Shown here one piece after another: positions 54,121 to 63,606 of a stretch of DNA of 64,000 nucleotides. Position 1 is the first letter of the stretch. Each line of letters begins with the position of its first letter. The DNA is taken from NCBI RefSeq assembly GCF_000516515.1, contig NZ_KI911784.1, positions 1,178,001 through 1,242,000 on the forward strand, written 5' to 3'. A program made the position numbers and the translations under genes. The stretch is from Chloroflexus sp. Y-396-1. Its GTDB lineage: Bacteria > Chloroflexota > Chloroflexia > Chloroflexales > Chloroflexaceae. Below the pieces are notes generated by a model that worked only from the letters and a program-made list of their open reading frames with translations, did not search any database and had not been told where the DNA came from.

Positions 54121-55407
54121 TCATCTTTGCTGATGCGCTCTTGCATCTTGTATCTGATCATGCGCGAGGACTATCCAGGGATCGGCCTCGAAACGAAAGC
54201 GCGTCCAATCGCTGGTAAGTTGGATATCGGGTTGTACCCCTCGGCCCTCAAGATCACGGCCATCGTTGAGCCGAAACACCTCTTGGGCAACCCACAAGCG
54301 GGCGCCACCGGTAATCTCGTAAGCGTAGATCGTTTCGGTATTACCGGCAGAAGGCTGTCCGATTACTATGGCCCCACCCTCTTGTTGTAGCACTGCCGCA
54401 AGCAGCTCGGCATATGAGGCAGTGTTCCGATCTATCAACACCACTACTGGCAATCCGCGCAAATCGGGATCGGATAAGGAGACAACCAGCGGCGTAGCCC
54501 CCTTACGACTGATAAAGGCTCCTACTTCACCGGTCACAAAATGGCCGAGTAATCCACTGAGCACATCACGCCACCCTCCTGGATTACTGCGCAGATCAAG
54601 TATCACCCCTTGCAGCGGTCGTTCGGCGACAAGCTGTCGTAGTGCTTCGGCGACCTGTTCATGCATCGTATTGACCCATAGCGTGCTGATACCGATGTAC
54701 GCCACATCGTTGGTCAACCGCAGCACGAATGGCTCAATCCGTCCTTCCACCCGCTCGCGTACTAGTTCCAATTCACGGGAACCGCCTTCGGGCTGTACGA
54801 CCAGCAAACGCACACGACTACCCACCGGCCCTTCGATAGACCCTAGTGTAAAGGTTCGACCATCAATGGCAACAACGCGGTCACGCGGTTGCAGGCCAGC
54901 CCGTTCTGCCGGACTGTTCGGAAAGACATGTTGGATCAGGAGACCATCGCTCAGACGTAACGTACTTACGCCGATCCCAACCTGCTCCTCTCTCCCACTG
55001 GTCAAGCGATCTTCGGCAACGACAGCCTGCGGCGGTACGAAACGAGAGTGATCATCACGTAATAGGGCAACCATCGCGCCGATCACGGCAAAAAACGAGG
55101 CGTCGTCCTTGGCAACCAATGCGCGTGCTCCATACTCAACTCGTACCTGCGCCCAATCCACACCGTTGAAGGTTGGATCAAGATAATGCTCATTGATCGT
55201 CGTCCAAACCTCGGTAAAAATCTGCTGACGCAGCGTTGCGTCGAGCGGCAGTTGCACCGTCGGCGTGAGTGCTATCTCAGGCACAGGCGATGCCGTCACA
55301 AGAGATGTTGCTTCTGGCGTATTATCTGCCGGAACCGACGAACAGCCAACCAGCACGACCACTAACAGCCACAGGAAGGTATAGCGCAGGCAAGTCTGTA
55401 TGCGCAT
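54121..55407 (-). CDS. Lipoprotein S41 (tail-specific type) peptidase
   Basis: 428 residues. The start MRIQTCLRYTFLWLLVVVLVGC gives a lipobox (LVGC), so it is anchored outside the membrane. A PDZ domain (about 160-240, RAGLQPRDRVVAIDG) precedes the S41 core: the catalytic Ser is in DRNTASYAELLAAVLQQ (about 335). The Lys of CtpA-type enzymes is not seen; the loop reads GQPSAGNTE, as in tricorn/IRBP-like S41 members. A longer frame to 55467 would bury the signal peptide. RBS weak. It follows the aminotransferase divergently downstream of its own 150-bp promoter region. Confidence 0.83.
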   Translation of the reverse strand: MRIQTCLRYTFLWLLVVVLVGCSSVPADNTPEATSLVTASPVPEIALTPTVQLPLDATLRQQIFTEVWTTINEHYLDPTFNGVDWAQVRVEYGARALVAKDDASFFAVIGAMVALLRDDHSRFVPPQAVVAEDRLTSGREEQVGIGVSTLRLSDGLLIQHVFPNSPAERAGLQPRDRVVAIDGRTFTLGSIEGPVGSRVRLLVVQPEGGSRELELVRERVEGRIEPFVLRLTNDVAYIGISTLWVNTMHEQVAEALRQLVAERPLQGVILDLRSNPGGWRDVLSGLLGHFVTGEVGAFISRKGATPLVVSLSDPDLRGLPVVVLIDRNTASYAELLAAVLQQEGGAIVIGQPSAGNTETIYAYEITGGARLWVAQEVFRLNDGRDLEGRGVQPDIQLTSDWTRFRFEADPWIVLAHDQIQDARAHQQR

Positions 55408-55558
55408 GTTCAACACTTGACTCTGCTGCGAAAGCGAGTGGACAGATCTGCGCTGTGCATCCTGCACAACATGGAATAACCATCGGGTGAAAAGAGCAGG
55501 CTACCGCAGAGCGTACAGATTATACCGCATTCACAGCACATAGCTCTTGAAAGAGCAT

Positions 55559-57283
55559 CTATTCTTCTAATGCAAAAGCCGCAGCCAAAACCTCACCGGC
55601 CAGGCGTGCGGCGACGCCACTCCCTTCGCCCCCCTGCTCGATCACGACCGCCACTGCGTAACGCGGTGCATCAATCGGGCCAAGGGCGATAAACCAGGCG
55701 TGCGGCGGCGCACCAGGCAGGTGTTCAGCAGTTCCTGACTTACCGCCAACCGGTTGATCCACAAATTGCGAAATACTACGACCAAAACCATACCGGGCAA
55801 CAGCCGCCATGTATGTGCGCATTAAACGAGCAGTCTGACCCGACATCACGCGCCGAATACTGGTCGGGTCAGCCTGCCAGATAGTACTACCATCGGGTCG
55901 CGTTACCCGCCGCACAAGGTAGGGTTGCATCATCACCCCATCGTTACCGATGGCAGCGGCGACTAACGCCATCTGGAGTGGGGACACCAGCAACTGTCCT
56001 TGACCATAACCGGTATCGGCTAACGCACGCGGCTGCTGCAAAAAATCAGCCTGTACACTGAGAAGACTTGGTTCTGAAGGCAGATCGCGCAGCGGACGAA
56101 ACCCGGCTGGCAGGCGATTGGGCAAGAAAATATTAAAGCGCTGCGCCACCTCAGCCAACCGATCAGCGCCAAGCCGGACCGCATATTGGGCAAAGGCCGT
56201 GTTACAAGAGAAAGCGTACACTCGTTCTAACGTGGCCGGTTCACCGATCTGGGCGCCCAAATTATCAACTGCATTCACAATTGGCGGTGCGTCAGGTTGG
56301 GGATAATATTCATTGGGACAGGAAATTTGGTCAGGCTGACTCTGGAGCCAGTATTCGAGTACGGCTACTGCCGTCACTGTCTTGAACGTTGAACCGGGTG
56401 GATAACGCCCTTGCGTCGCCCGATTAAGGAGTGGCTGACCGGCATCATCACGATTCAACGCAGCCCAATAATCACTGACCCGTTGACGTTCAGCCGTCAG
56501 ATCGGAAGCAGCAGGGTTTACCACAAGTTGACTTGGATCAAACCCAGGCCGACTTACCAAGGCCAAAATAGCACCGCTCCGAGGATCAAGGACGACAACC
56601 GCACCCCGCCGATCACCGAGTAATGCTGCCACTCGTGCCTGAAGTTCGGCGTCGAGTGTCAATGTCAACGTATTACCGCGTTGCGTTTCACCCGTCCACT
56701 CACTAAGGAGCAACTGCCATTCATTGCCCCGCTCACCCGACAGATATTCGTTATAGACAGCTTCGAGGCCACTCTGGCCGTAACGCGGACTAAAAAAACC
56801 GAGAATATGCCCAAATGCCGTCATGTCGTACTGATCGGCAAGTGGGTAAACTCGACGGGCGATACCGTTAATCAACACACTCTCGGTTAAGATACGCCCT
56901 CGGCGATCAAGTATCGCTCCCCGCAATACACGTTGTGTTGCCAACACCGGCCGCACATTGCTGGTTGTACTGCCATCGACACTCACAACGACATAGTTAC
57001 TGATTGCACTGGCCTGCACAAATTGCTGGCGAAGCAACTGTAAGCTCAACATTAAAAAGCCAATCATAATCACTGTGCCTACCCGCGAAACCGTGCGGGC
57101 GAGATCATTCGTCGGAGTTGACGTATCCAGCCAACTCAACAGTGCTACACCGGCCAGTGGGCCACCGATCCAGAGCAACAACAACCAGCGCGGCTCTTGC
57201 TCAACCGGCAGCAAGATACCGTAGCCCAACAAACCCAGCGCAACCGCGAGCAGCGGTATTGCTAGGAAACGGCGCCATTTCAT
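55559..57283 (-). CDS. PbpA/FtsI-type penicillin-binding transpeptidase
   Basis: A 574-residue class B PBP for peptidoglycan cross-linking. Three N-terminal TM segments (about 9-28, 34-53, 68-92) precede a PBP dimer region (RGAILDRRGRILTES) and the transpeptidase domain with STFK (about 313), SCN (about 371) and KSGTAEH (about 507). It is like mycobacterial PbpA, although with extra TM helices. The ATG at 57283 is preferred (AGGAG at 9 nt) over a GTG two codons upstream. The next gene upstream (HATPase protein) is 62 nt away and co-directional. No ftsW-like partner is adjacent. Confidence 0.9.
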   Translation of the reverse strand: MKWRRFLAIPLLAVALGLLGYGILLPVEQEPRWLLLLWIGGPLAGVALLSWLDTSTPTNDLARTVSRVGTVIMIGFLMLSLQLLRQQFVQASAISNYVVVSVDGSTTSNVRPVLATQRVLRGAILDRRGRILTESVLINGIARRVYPLADQYDMTAFGHILGFFSPRYGQSGLEAVYNEYLSGERGNEWQLLLSEWTGETQRGNTLTLTLDAELQARVAALLGDRRGAVVVLDPRSGAILALVSRPGFDPSQLVVNPAASDLTAERQRVSDYWAALNRDDAGQPLLNRATQGRYPPGSTFKTVTAVAVLEYWLQSQPDQISCPNEYYPQPDAPPIVNAVDNLGAQIGEPATLERVYAFSCNTAFAQYAVRLGADRLAEVAQRFNIFLPNRLPAGFRPLRDLPSEPSLLSVQADFLQQPRALADTGYGQGQLLVSPLQMALVAAAIGNDGVMMQPYLVRRVTRPDGSTIWQADPTSIRRVMSGQTARLMRTYMAAVARYGFGRSISQFVDQPVGGKSGTAEHLPGAPPHAWFIALGPIDAPRYAVAVVIEQGGEGSGVAARLAGEVLAAAFALEE

Positions 57284-57345
57284 GCGCACAAACTCCTCTG
57301 CTCAACTGCCACCACAACGAGGCTCGGCGATATGATAACGCACAT

Positions 57346-58422
57346 TCAAGAATCAAGGGGAATGGTCACACGCACGATCAGTCCACCCCGTTCGCCTTCA
57401 AAGACGGCCAGTTGCCCATCAAGTTCAGCAACCCGGTAACGGAGAGCACGGAGAGCGTGCAGGTGTGGTCGTTCGTAAGTACCATCGAGCAAACCAACGC
57501 CATCATCCTGTATCTGGAGTGTCGCAGCTTGATCGTCGACTCGTAACCAGACCTCACACGACGAGGCATGGGCGTGGCGGCGCACATTCGACAACGCTTC
57601 CTGCGCAGCACGGATCAGCACCATCTGCTGCGCAACGGTTAGTCGCTGTGTTGTGCCTTCAATTCGACATTCCACCTGCAACCCCCCACGCTGGCGTTCA
57701 ACATCGACCAACTGACTGATCGCTAATTGCAGATCAGGCCGAAGCGACACTGTTGATGCCAGACCTGTCGTCGTGCGATTACCGGTGCTGGTGAAGGTCG
57801 GTGGGTACCACTCCGTTGACCGACCGACCGTCTCACCTGAGGTCAGAGATGAGCGTGAGGTATTGGCGGGTGGTGAAGCAGAATGCGGGAAAAGTTCACC
57901 GGGATGTTGGCTCTGGTCGGGTTGTGATTGGCGCCAAGCCGCCAACGCTGCCCAAACTAGCGCAAAGATCACCGGTAAGATGATCCGCATAGTAGAGGTC
58001 CATCCATCGGTTGCCCCATTGTAACCGATGACATAGAGGAGGCCACTGCCAAGACCACCGATCAGCGCTCCACGCCAACCGAAGAGCAAGGCTGGTGCGA
58101 TCAGACTGCCCAGGGCATGGGGGCCAAAAGGAAAAAAGGTGTGGCCGCTCAATATCAGAACCAGCCACCCCAATAGAATATCACCTGACAACAAAACAGG
58201 CCGCCGCTGCATCAATTGCAGGTAGTGCTGTGCCTGCCGGGTAATGAATAACACGACTAGCAGCGTTATCAGTAATAGACTGGCGTTCAATGGCCAGTTA
58301 TCGGCAGCACGACCAGGCAAGGTAAGCGCGATACCGGCGATCAACCACGCCAGCCAGCGATACCCGATAAACAGATAGACGGGATGTAAGCGCTGCCGCC
58401 ATGTATTAATAAGGTGTCGCAC
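57346..58422 (-). CDS. NarX-like HATPase membrane protein lacking a phosphoacceptor domain
   Basis: 358 residues. Five or six TM helices (about 12-165) form an MASE-like sensor; an unusual Ser/Thr/Pro linker (about 170-230) leads to a HATPase_c domain with N-box AAQEALSNVRRHAHAS and G1 QDDGVGLLDG. The expected DHp region (E-R-x-RIARELHD) is missing, and the G2 motif (GLxGMRERV) is degraded to LHALRALRYRV. It is likely a degenerate kinase or partner rather than an autokinase. GTG at 58422 has GGGAG 7 nt upstream; the ATG two codons earlier abuts the RBS. The PBP gene follows. Confidence 0.72.
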   Translation of the reverse strand: MRHLINTWRQRLHPVYLFIGYRWLAWLIAGIALTLPGRAADNWPLNASLLLITLLVVLFITRQAQHYLQLMQRRPVLLSGDILLGWLVLILSGHTFFPFGPHALGSLIAPALLFGWRGALIGGLGSGLLYVIGYNGATDGWTSTMRIILPVIFALVWAALAAWRQSQPDQSQHPGELFPHSASPPANTSRSSLTSGETVGRSTEWYPPTFTSTGNRTTTGLASTVSLRPDLQLAISQLVDVERQRGGLQVECRIEGTTQRLTVAQQMVLIRAAQEALSNVRRHAHASSCEVWLRVDDQAATLQIQDDGVGLLDGTYERPHLHALRALRYRVAELDGQLAVFEGERGGLIVRVTIPLDS

Positions 58423-58768
58423 CCGCATTCTCCCGGCGGCGGCCGGAAAGAGAGGGTCGCCGCGATAAACCCTGGGTGTTTTTAGTTAGAGCATGAGTAA
58501 GTGTAGCAGAAAGCAGGCGGTGCGGCAAGACTGATCCTGACAATTCTGGGGCTTTTCAACGTTTTCAATGGCTGTACTGCGCAGTATGTCCGGTGCCCCT
58601 CACCTTCCTCCCCCTCTTCCTCTCAGCTTGTGGGAGAGAAAGGGGGAGATGACAGTGGTGAGCATTGGTTCCTCCCGCCACCCCGCTCAGCACACGGTAA
58701 GCCCGACCAAAGCCTGAAAACCCTGAAACGCTCTGCCCTCCCGCTATCTTCCACGCTCCTCTTTTCTG
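58423..58768. other. Intergenic gap with a MITE-like copy
   Basis: No gene. The core 58548-58735 is a repeat described separately; the flanks show nothing recognisable beyond short GC-rich stretches. Confidence 0.5.
58548..58735. repeat. Third copy of the GGGCTTTTCAACGTTTTC-ended element
   Basis: The left end GGGGCTTTTCAACGTTTTC matches 9987-10005, and the right end CTGAAAACCCTGAAACGCTCT matches CTGAAAATCCCGAAAAGCCCT at 10381. Between them 'ccggtgcccctcaccttcctccccc' and a paired GGGAGAGAAAGGGGGAG resemble the core of the 15.77-kb repeat. Confidence 0.55.
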
Positions 58769-59611
58769 CTACTGGAGCGAAAGATAGGCAACGCCACCGA
58801 TGATAAGCGCCCCCAAGACACCATATTCAATCAGCAATCGTCGATTCAATTGACCAATACAGGCGTAACCGAGTAACCCGATCACAACGTACAGTACCGT
58901 CACCAGTACTACCCCAGCCAGCAAGAACGTCGTTTGCCAATAATTAAGTGCCCACATCAGTTCAGCAATACCGAGACCGGCAACAAAAGCCACGCCTACC
59001 GAAATTGGACGCTGCTGAATATTGAGCAACGCATAGACCAGCACCGCCGCGACAATCGCAACCATCGTCGCCGAGTAAAGTGTCCGGTAGCGCGTGTAGT
59101 AAATAGCACTAAAGATGCTGAATGCGATGACATAGCCAATAATGTGAAGAAGAATCTGAGCCGGTACATGTATTTCCGGCTGCCGGTGCAGACTAAAATA
59201 TTGCACAGTCAGAATCACAAAGAGCGTACCGGCAGTTAAGACAAGAGCTGCCAGAAACGCCGTTCCGCCCAACACCGGATTGAAGAGACGCCAGAAGGCG
59301 TAGGCCGCTGCAACGCTCAAACCTGGCAAGACCCAGAGGGCAGGCGTTATATTGCGTAACGGGCCAAATGAGCGCACAATCCAGTCATGCGGGTGCGGAT
59401 GGCTACGACGTATCCAATCGGCACTGATCGCCGCCGATGCAATTAAAGTGCCGATCAGTACCCACGATAAACTGATTTCTGGTAAGTCACCACCAAGGTC
59501 AAACCGGGCATTCACCGGACTGCTATCAATCAAAAATACTGTTGCCAAACCGATGGCCCCGATCAAAGCCATCGTCACAATCTGTTCGTAACGCGGTTGT
59601 GGGATATACAC
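58769..59611 (-). CDS. Integral membrane protein of unknown function
   Basis: 280 residues with about eight TM helices, one His-rich loop (RRSHPHPHDW, about 67-76) and a short cytoplasmic start (VYIPQPRYEQIV). No family is recognised; it resembles small Chloroflexota membrane proteins without known function. The GTG start at 59611 follows AAAGGGGG at 4 nt; a longer frame to 59710 crosses the operator region. Divergent from the MarR gene with shared palindromic operators, so it may be the target of that regulator. Confidence 0.6.
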   Translation of the reverse strand: MYIPQPRYEQIVTMALIGAIGLATVFLIDSSPVNARFDLGGDLPEISLSWVLIGTLIASAAISADWIRRSHPHPHDWIVRSFGPLRNITPALWVLPGLSVAAAYAFWRLFNPVLGGTAFLAALVLTAGTLFVILTVQYFSLHRQPEIHVPAQILLHIIGYVIAFSIFSAIYYTRYRTLYSATMVAIVAAVLVYALLNIQQRPISVGVAFVAGLGIAELMWALNYWQTTFLLAGVVLVTVLYVVIGLLGYACIGQLNRRLLIEYGVLGALIIGGVAYLSLQ

Positions 59612-59629
59612 GATGCCCCCTTTGCAAAT

Positions 59630-59650
59630 TGAAACTGTTTCATTTGAAAC
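59630..59650. promoter_or_regulatory. Overlapping MarR-type operator dyads
   Basis: TGAAAC-T-GTTTCA (59630-59642) overlaps GTTTCA-TT-TGAAAC (59637-59650), giving three alternating half-sites between two divergent genes. This is typical for a dimeric or tetrameric regulator such as the adjacent MarR protein. Confidence 0.55.
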
Positions 59651-59654
59651 AAGA

Positions 59655-59684
59655 TTGACATACAACCAACACCCATGATATAGT
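59655..59684 (+). promoter_or_regulatory. Canonical promoter of the second MarR gene
   Basis: TTGACA (59655-59660), 18-nt spacer, TATAGT (59679-59684). The geometry matches the promoter of the other MarR gene (34646-34675). The operator dyads lie immediately upstream of the -35. Confidence 0.7.
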
Positions 59685-59778
59685 TGAAAGTAGAAGGAAT
59701 TATACGGCACATCACCGTGATCCCTGTTACATAATACCCCAAACCTTGCGCTTCTGGCGCACTAGTGAGGAGAAAGCG

Positions 59779-60279
59779 ATGAGCATCTCCACGGAGCCTA
59801 CCGGATGGCAGCAGAGTGGCGAGATGACGCCTGAAGTAGAGACATACACGTTATTACGCCAGGTTCACTCGATCCTCGAAACCTATAACCGCTACGATCT
59901 GCGTGGTGAAGATTTGACCGTTCCGCAGTTTATGATTTTGAATTACGCATCACGCAGCGGCGTGCCACTGAGCGAGATTAGTGCGCGTATGATGTGCGAC
60001 AATTCTAATCTGACCGGAATTGTCGACCGATTAATCGCGAAAGGCTACGTCGAACGTCGGCCTGATCCCAATGATCGCCGCGTCAGTCTGATCTGTCTCA
60101 CTGAAGCCGGCGCCGAGAAGCTCCGCAATTTACGTCCACGTCATCACGAGAAGTTGCGCAAACGGATGAGGTCGCTCTCGGAACACGAAGTGCACCAACT
60201 GCGTGAACTGTTAAAGTCGTTGTACAGCAGTCTGGTCAATTCGAGTAATGATGAGCGCAGTGAAAAAGCAACGGATTGA
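59779..60279 (+). CDS. MarR-family regulator
   Basis: A 166-residue winged-helix regulator. The recognition helix and wing are in PLSEISARMMCDNSNLTGIVDRLIAKGYVERRPDPNDRRVSLICLTEAGAEKL (about 60-115), with the DRR wing. GAGGAG lies 6 nt before the ATG at 59779; the in-frame ATG at 59746 has no RBS. Its 3' end is 3 bp from the convergent glycosyltransferase gene. It likely controls itself and the divergent membrane protein. Confidence 0.86.
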   Translation: MSISTEPTGWQQSGEMTPEVETYTLLRQVHSILETYNRYDLRGEDLTVPQFMILNYASRSGVPLSEISARMMCDNSNLTGIVDRLIAKGYVERRPDPNDRRVSLICLTEAGAEKLRNLRPRHHEKLRKRMRSLSEHEVHQLRELLKSLYSSLVNSSNDERSEKATD

Positions 60280-60282
60280 CGG

Positions 60283-61296
60283 TCATCCTACCCCTAGATA
60301 GTCGCATCCGGGCTGGTACCCCATACTCTGAAGCCAGCCGTCAATCAGGTCACGCGCACCGTGATTAGTGACGTAGACCAGCACAAATGGACGCGGCTGT
60401 CGATTCAGCCACGCTGGTGCGTGTACCGGTGCTCCCCAAATGGTCTGGCCGATCTTCGCCGGATCGATATCGATCCAGGCGAAGGGAGCAAAGCCTCGTT
60501 CGATCATACGTCGTACCCGTTGACGAGTCATTCTCCCTGCGCCCCAGTATACCAACGGTCTTCCGCTATGCAAACGTGGATCGCGGGCTAGAAAGTCAGC
60601 CCGTAATTCATCGAATGCCTCCCGTGCATAACGCGGATCACGATGTGTCGCCCGCTCGGGATGCTCACGCCAGGCCAACAGATTCTGCGGGAGTTTTTGC
60701 ATACGCATACCGGCTTCGTGCATTCGCAACCACAATTCGTAGTCTTCTGGATAAGGCTTTGTCGTATAGCCTCCCAGTTCCTGCACCGGTACCCGGCGAA
60801 ACATTACTGAAGGATGCGTAAACGGTGCTTCAACGTAGATCTCGGCATTTACCTGCTCGGGAGTGATAATCCGATTTTGCCAGCGGAGATATTCCCGCAA
60901 CCCGGCCTTTACCACTCGCGCCGGAAAGGCCACAACCCGACTGGCGATTAACACCAGTTCGGGTTGGGACTGGAGTGCGTGATATTGGAGTTCCAGACGG
61001 GCTGGGTGCATGACATCGTCCGCATCCATCCGAGCGACTAGCGGAGCACGGGCTAATTCCAGCCCCAGATTCAGTGCCGCCGCCAAACCAATACGTCCGG
61101 CCTCGATCAGCACAATTCGCGCATCGCGTGCTGCGGCTGCGGCCACGATAGCGGGTGATTCATCACTTGAGCCATCGTCAATAGCCAACACCTCGTAATC
61201 GCTGAAGGTCTGCCGTGCCAGCGAGCGCAGGCAGGCCGGTAAGGTTGCTGCGGCGTTGCGGATGGGAAGAATGATTGAAATACGTGGTCTGTTCAT
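60283..61296 (-). CDS. Family 2 glycosyltransferase
   Basis: 337 residues. A GT-A domain fills the first 230: ISIILPIRNAAATLPACLRSLARQ (donor strand), IDDGSSDES, and the metal motif MDADD (about 92-96), with YPEDYELWLRMHEAG as the acceptor-side acidic helix. The C-terminal 100 residues form a small Rossmann-like domain (VYWGAGRMTRQRVRRMIERGFAPFAWIDID), often seen in modular sugar transferases. It probably adds sugars to a surface polysaccharide. RBS weak; gene is single. Confidence 0.87.
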   Translation of the reverse strand: MNRPRISIILPIRNAAATLPACLRSLARQTFSDYEVLAIDDGSSDESPAIVAAAAARDARIVLIEAGRIGLAAALNLGLELARAPLVARMDADDVMHPARLELQYHALQSQPELVLIASRVVAFPARVVKAGLREYLRWQNRIITPEQVNAEIYVEAPFTHPSVMFRRVPVQELGGYTTKPYPEDYELWLRMHEAGMRMQKLPQNLLAWREHPERATHRDPRYAREAFDELRADFLARDPRLHSGRPLVYWGAGRMTRQRVRRMIERGFAPFAWIDIDPAKIGQTIWGAPVHAPAWLNRQPRPFVLVYVTNHGARDLIDGWLQSMGYQPGCDYLGVG

Positions 61297-61464
61297 GGAA
61301 TCAGAGCAATGACTACCAGGCGCACGTATCGATTTACAGCAGGTATCCAGGGATCAGATACGTGCTTGGCTATGGTTCTGCTCGCGACACCGGTATGGGC
61401 GGGTTCTCTACCCGCCCGCTTAAACGTAATGTTCGTACTTCCCCAATGCTAGTCCTTACAATGT

Positions 61465-63606
61465 CTATGAACTCCCCCTGACACTCTCTAGCAACAGCTC
61501 GGCCACATCGCGCCGCTGGAGTGTCTCGGCCCGACCGGTATTCTTGGCGGCGTCCTCAAACATCACCATACAGAATGGACAAGCGACGGCTATCGTCTGC
61601 GGTTGAGGGGCTGTAAGCTGTTCAAGCCGAATGACATTTACATTACGCTCACCCCAACGTTCGAGCCAAACATTGCCCCCACCACCACCACAACACATTG
61701 CCCGTTCGCGATTACGCTCTGGTGCTTCAACCAGCTCAAGACCCGGAATGCTAGTGAGTAGCGTTCGCGGATCGTCATAAATATCGTTGTAGCGCCCAAT
61801 GTAGCATGGATCGTGGTACACTACCCGCTCTTGCACCGGAGTTTGCGGCTTGAGCCGCCCTTCACGAACCAGACGGGCCAGAAACTCGGTATGGTGCACG
61901 ACTTCGTAATCAATACCAGCCCGCCCACCAAATTGGGGATATTCATTTTTGATGCTGTTAAAACAGTGCGCACAGGTAGTGACGATGGTACGAAACTTAT
62001 ACTGGTGCATCGTCTCAATTGCCTGCTGGGCCTGTGACTGGAAGAGCAGCTCTTCTCCCATGCGACGGGCCGGATCACCGGTACAACATTCCTCTTCACC
62101 GAGAATTGCAAAATCTACCCCAGCCTGGCGGAGGAGTTGCACCATTGCCCGTGCGACCTTGCGCGAACGTTCATCGTAGCTCGGTGCACAACCAACCCAA
62201 TACAGGACCTCAACCTGCTCCTTCTCGGCTAATACCGGTACATCAAGTCCTTCCGTCCAGGCAGTACGCTCACGGGCCGGTAATCGCCATGGATTGCTCT
62301 GGCGTTCAATCCCCTCTAATACCCGCTTCACACCCTGTGGTACTTCACTAGCGATCATCGTGAGGTGACGACGCATGTCAACAATATCGTCCACATGTTC
62401 GATCATTGCCGGACACTCATGCACGCAGGCATTACAGGTCGTACAGGCCCACAGCTCTTCGGCCTGAATCACGGTACCAACCAGCGGGAGTGTCTCAGCA
62501 GTAGCTCCGTTACCGTTCAACTCAGCCAGCGTGCGAACGGTTCCGTCTTTGAAGTGGATCGGATCACCCCGCTGCAAATCAGCCATTTTGGTTATCAGAT
62601 ACTTGGGTGAAAGCAGCGCACCACTGGTATGCGCCGGGCAGACACTCTGACAGCGGCCACAGCGCATACAGGCGTCGAGATCCATCCGCCGCTTCCAGGT
62701 CAGATCGGCCAGTGTCGTAACCCCAAGCCGTGGTTCATCCTTTTCAATTTCGGCTTCGAGATTGGGGATAGGATCGAGTGCGCCCTTTGGCTGAAGATCG
62801 CGGAAGAACGTATTGAGCGGCGTATACAGAATATGGCGAAACTTGCTGAACGGCAGCGAGGCCATAAACAGACCAGTAGCTGCTGCATGCGTATACCAGA
62901 GCACCGGATGAATGGCTAATGCAACTGGGCTCCCATCGCCTAACCCAATCGCCCGAAAGATCGTAGCCAAAGCAAAACCAACATACGCCAGCCTGGCCCA
63001 ATCTTGCTCGTACACCGCTACGCCACCGATCGTCTGATTGGCAATGCGCAGTCCTTCGATTAAGAAACCGCCGATACCGAGGAAGAGCATAATGCCGAGC
63101 ACCCAGGCATCGGTGCGCCGATTATCGAGCCGATCAGGACGTGTGCGGTAGCGTCGCCACGTTGCCCAGAGCAAACCGGCCACAAAGGCCAACCCGAGCG
63201 TATCGAGAATGAATTCGTAGCTCTTGTAGAAATCGCCGACCAGAATTTTTCCGGCCTGTTCACCCATTAATGGCACGGTAAAATCTTCTTCGACAGCAAT
63301 GATGTCGGTACCAATAAACAAAGCCAGGAAGCCGAAGAAGATAAGGGCGTGCATCACTCCGGCTCGGCGGTCGCGTAGCACCTTTTTCTGTCCCAAACTT
63401 TGACGGGTGAACTCAAGGAGACGGTTTAGCGGGTTTCCGATCCGATTTGCCGGTTTCCCCCTTCGCCAGCGTGCAATATCACGTAAGATACCCCATGCCA
63501 TCACCGCAGTGGTAATCAGGGCCGTCAGGTAGAGAAACGTTGAGCCGATGGTATGGTCGATGTTCCAGTAGATCTCGCGGATTGCAATAATTTGCTCTTG
63601 CTCCAT
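61465..63606 (-). CDS. Membrane Fe-S oxidoreductase with NarI-like, ferredoxin and CCG domains
   Basis: A 713-residue electron-transfer protein related to HdrD/GlpC and the DsrMK or EtfQO-like membrane family. Six TM helices (about 15-270) form a NarI-like cytochrome-b domain; two 4Fe-4S centres follow (CMRCGRCQSVCP at about 316, CTTCNACVHECP at about 391); two CCG domains end the protein (EEECCTGDPARR and AMCCGGGGGN). It may pass electrons between quinone and an ETF or other soluble donor. GGAG is 8 nt before ATG. No ETF or acyl-CoA dehydrogenase is within the window, and it stands alone. Confidence 0.85.
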   Translation of the reverse strand: MEQEQIIAIREIYWNIDHTIGSTFLYLTALITTAVMAWGILRDIARWRRGKPANRIGNPLNRLLEFTRQSLGQKKVLRDRRAGVMHALIFFGFLALFIGTDIIAVEEDFTVPLMGEQAGKILVGDFYKSYEFILDTLGLAFVAGLLWATWRRYRTRPDRLDNRRTDAWVLGIMLFLGIGGFLIEGLRIANQTIGGVAVYEQDWARLAYVGFALATIFRAIGLGDGSPVALAIHPVLWYTHAAATGLFMASLPFSKFRHILYTPLNTFFRDLQPKGALDPIPNLEAEIEKDEPRLGVTTLADLTWKRRMDLDACMRCGRCQSVCPAHTSGALLSPKYLITKMADLQRGDPIHFKDGTVRTLAELNGNGATAETLPLVGTVIQAEELWACTTCNACVHECPAMIEHVDDIVDMRRHLTMIASEVPQGVKRVLEGIERQSNPWRLPARERTAWTEGLDVPVLAEKEQVEVLYWVGCAPSYDERSRKVARAMVQLLRQAGVDFAILGEEECCTGDPARRMGEELLFQSQAQQAIETMHQYKFRTIVTTCAHCFNSIKNEYPQFGGRAGIDYEVVHHTEFLARLVREGRLKPQTPVQERVVYHDPCYIGRYNDIYDDPRTLLTSIPGLELVEAPERNRERAMCCGGGGGNVWLERWGERNVNVIRLEQLTAPQPQTIAVACPFCMVMFEDAAKNTGRAETLQRRDVAELLLESVRGSS

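Noticed and set aside
46298-57283. A displaced dcw cluster (mraZ-amidase-ftsZ-pbp)
   Set aside because: The PBP is on the other strand beyond two unrelated genes, and no mraW, ftsA, ftsW or mur gene is present.
18629-58422. Two-component pair formed by the NarL-type regulator (18629-19288) and the NarX-like protein (57346-58422)
   Set aside because: They are 38 kb apart and the latter lacks a phosphoacceptor His, so pairing cannot be inferred.
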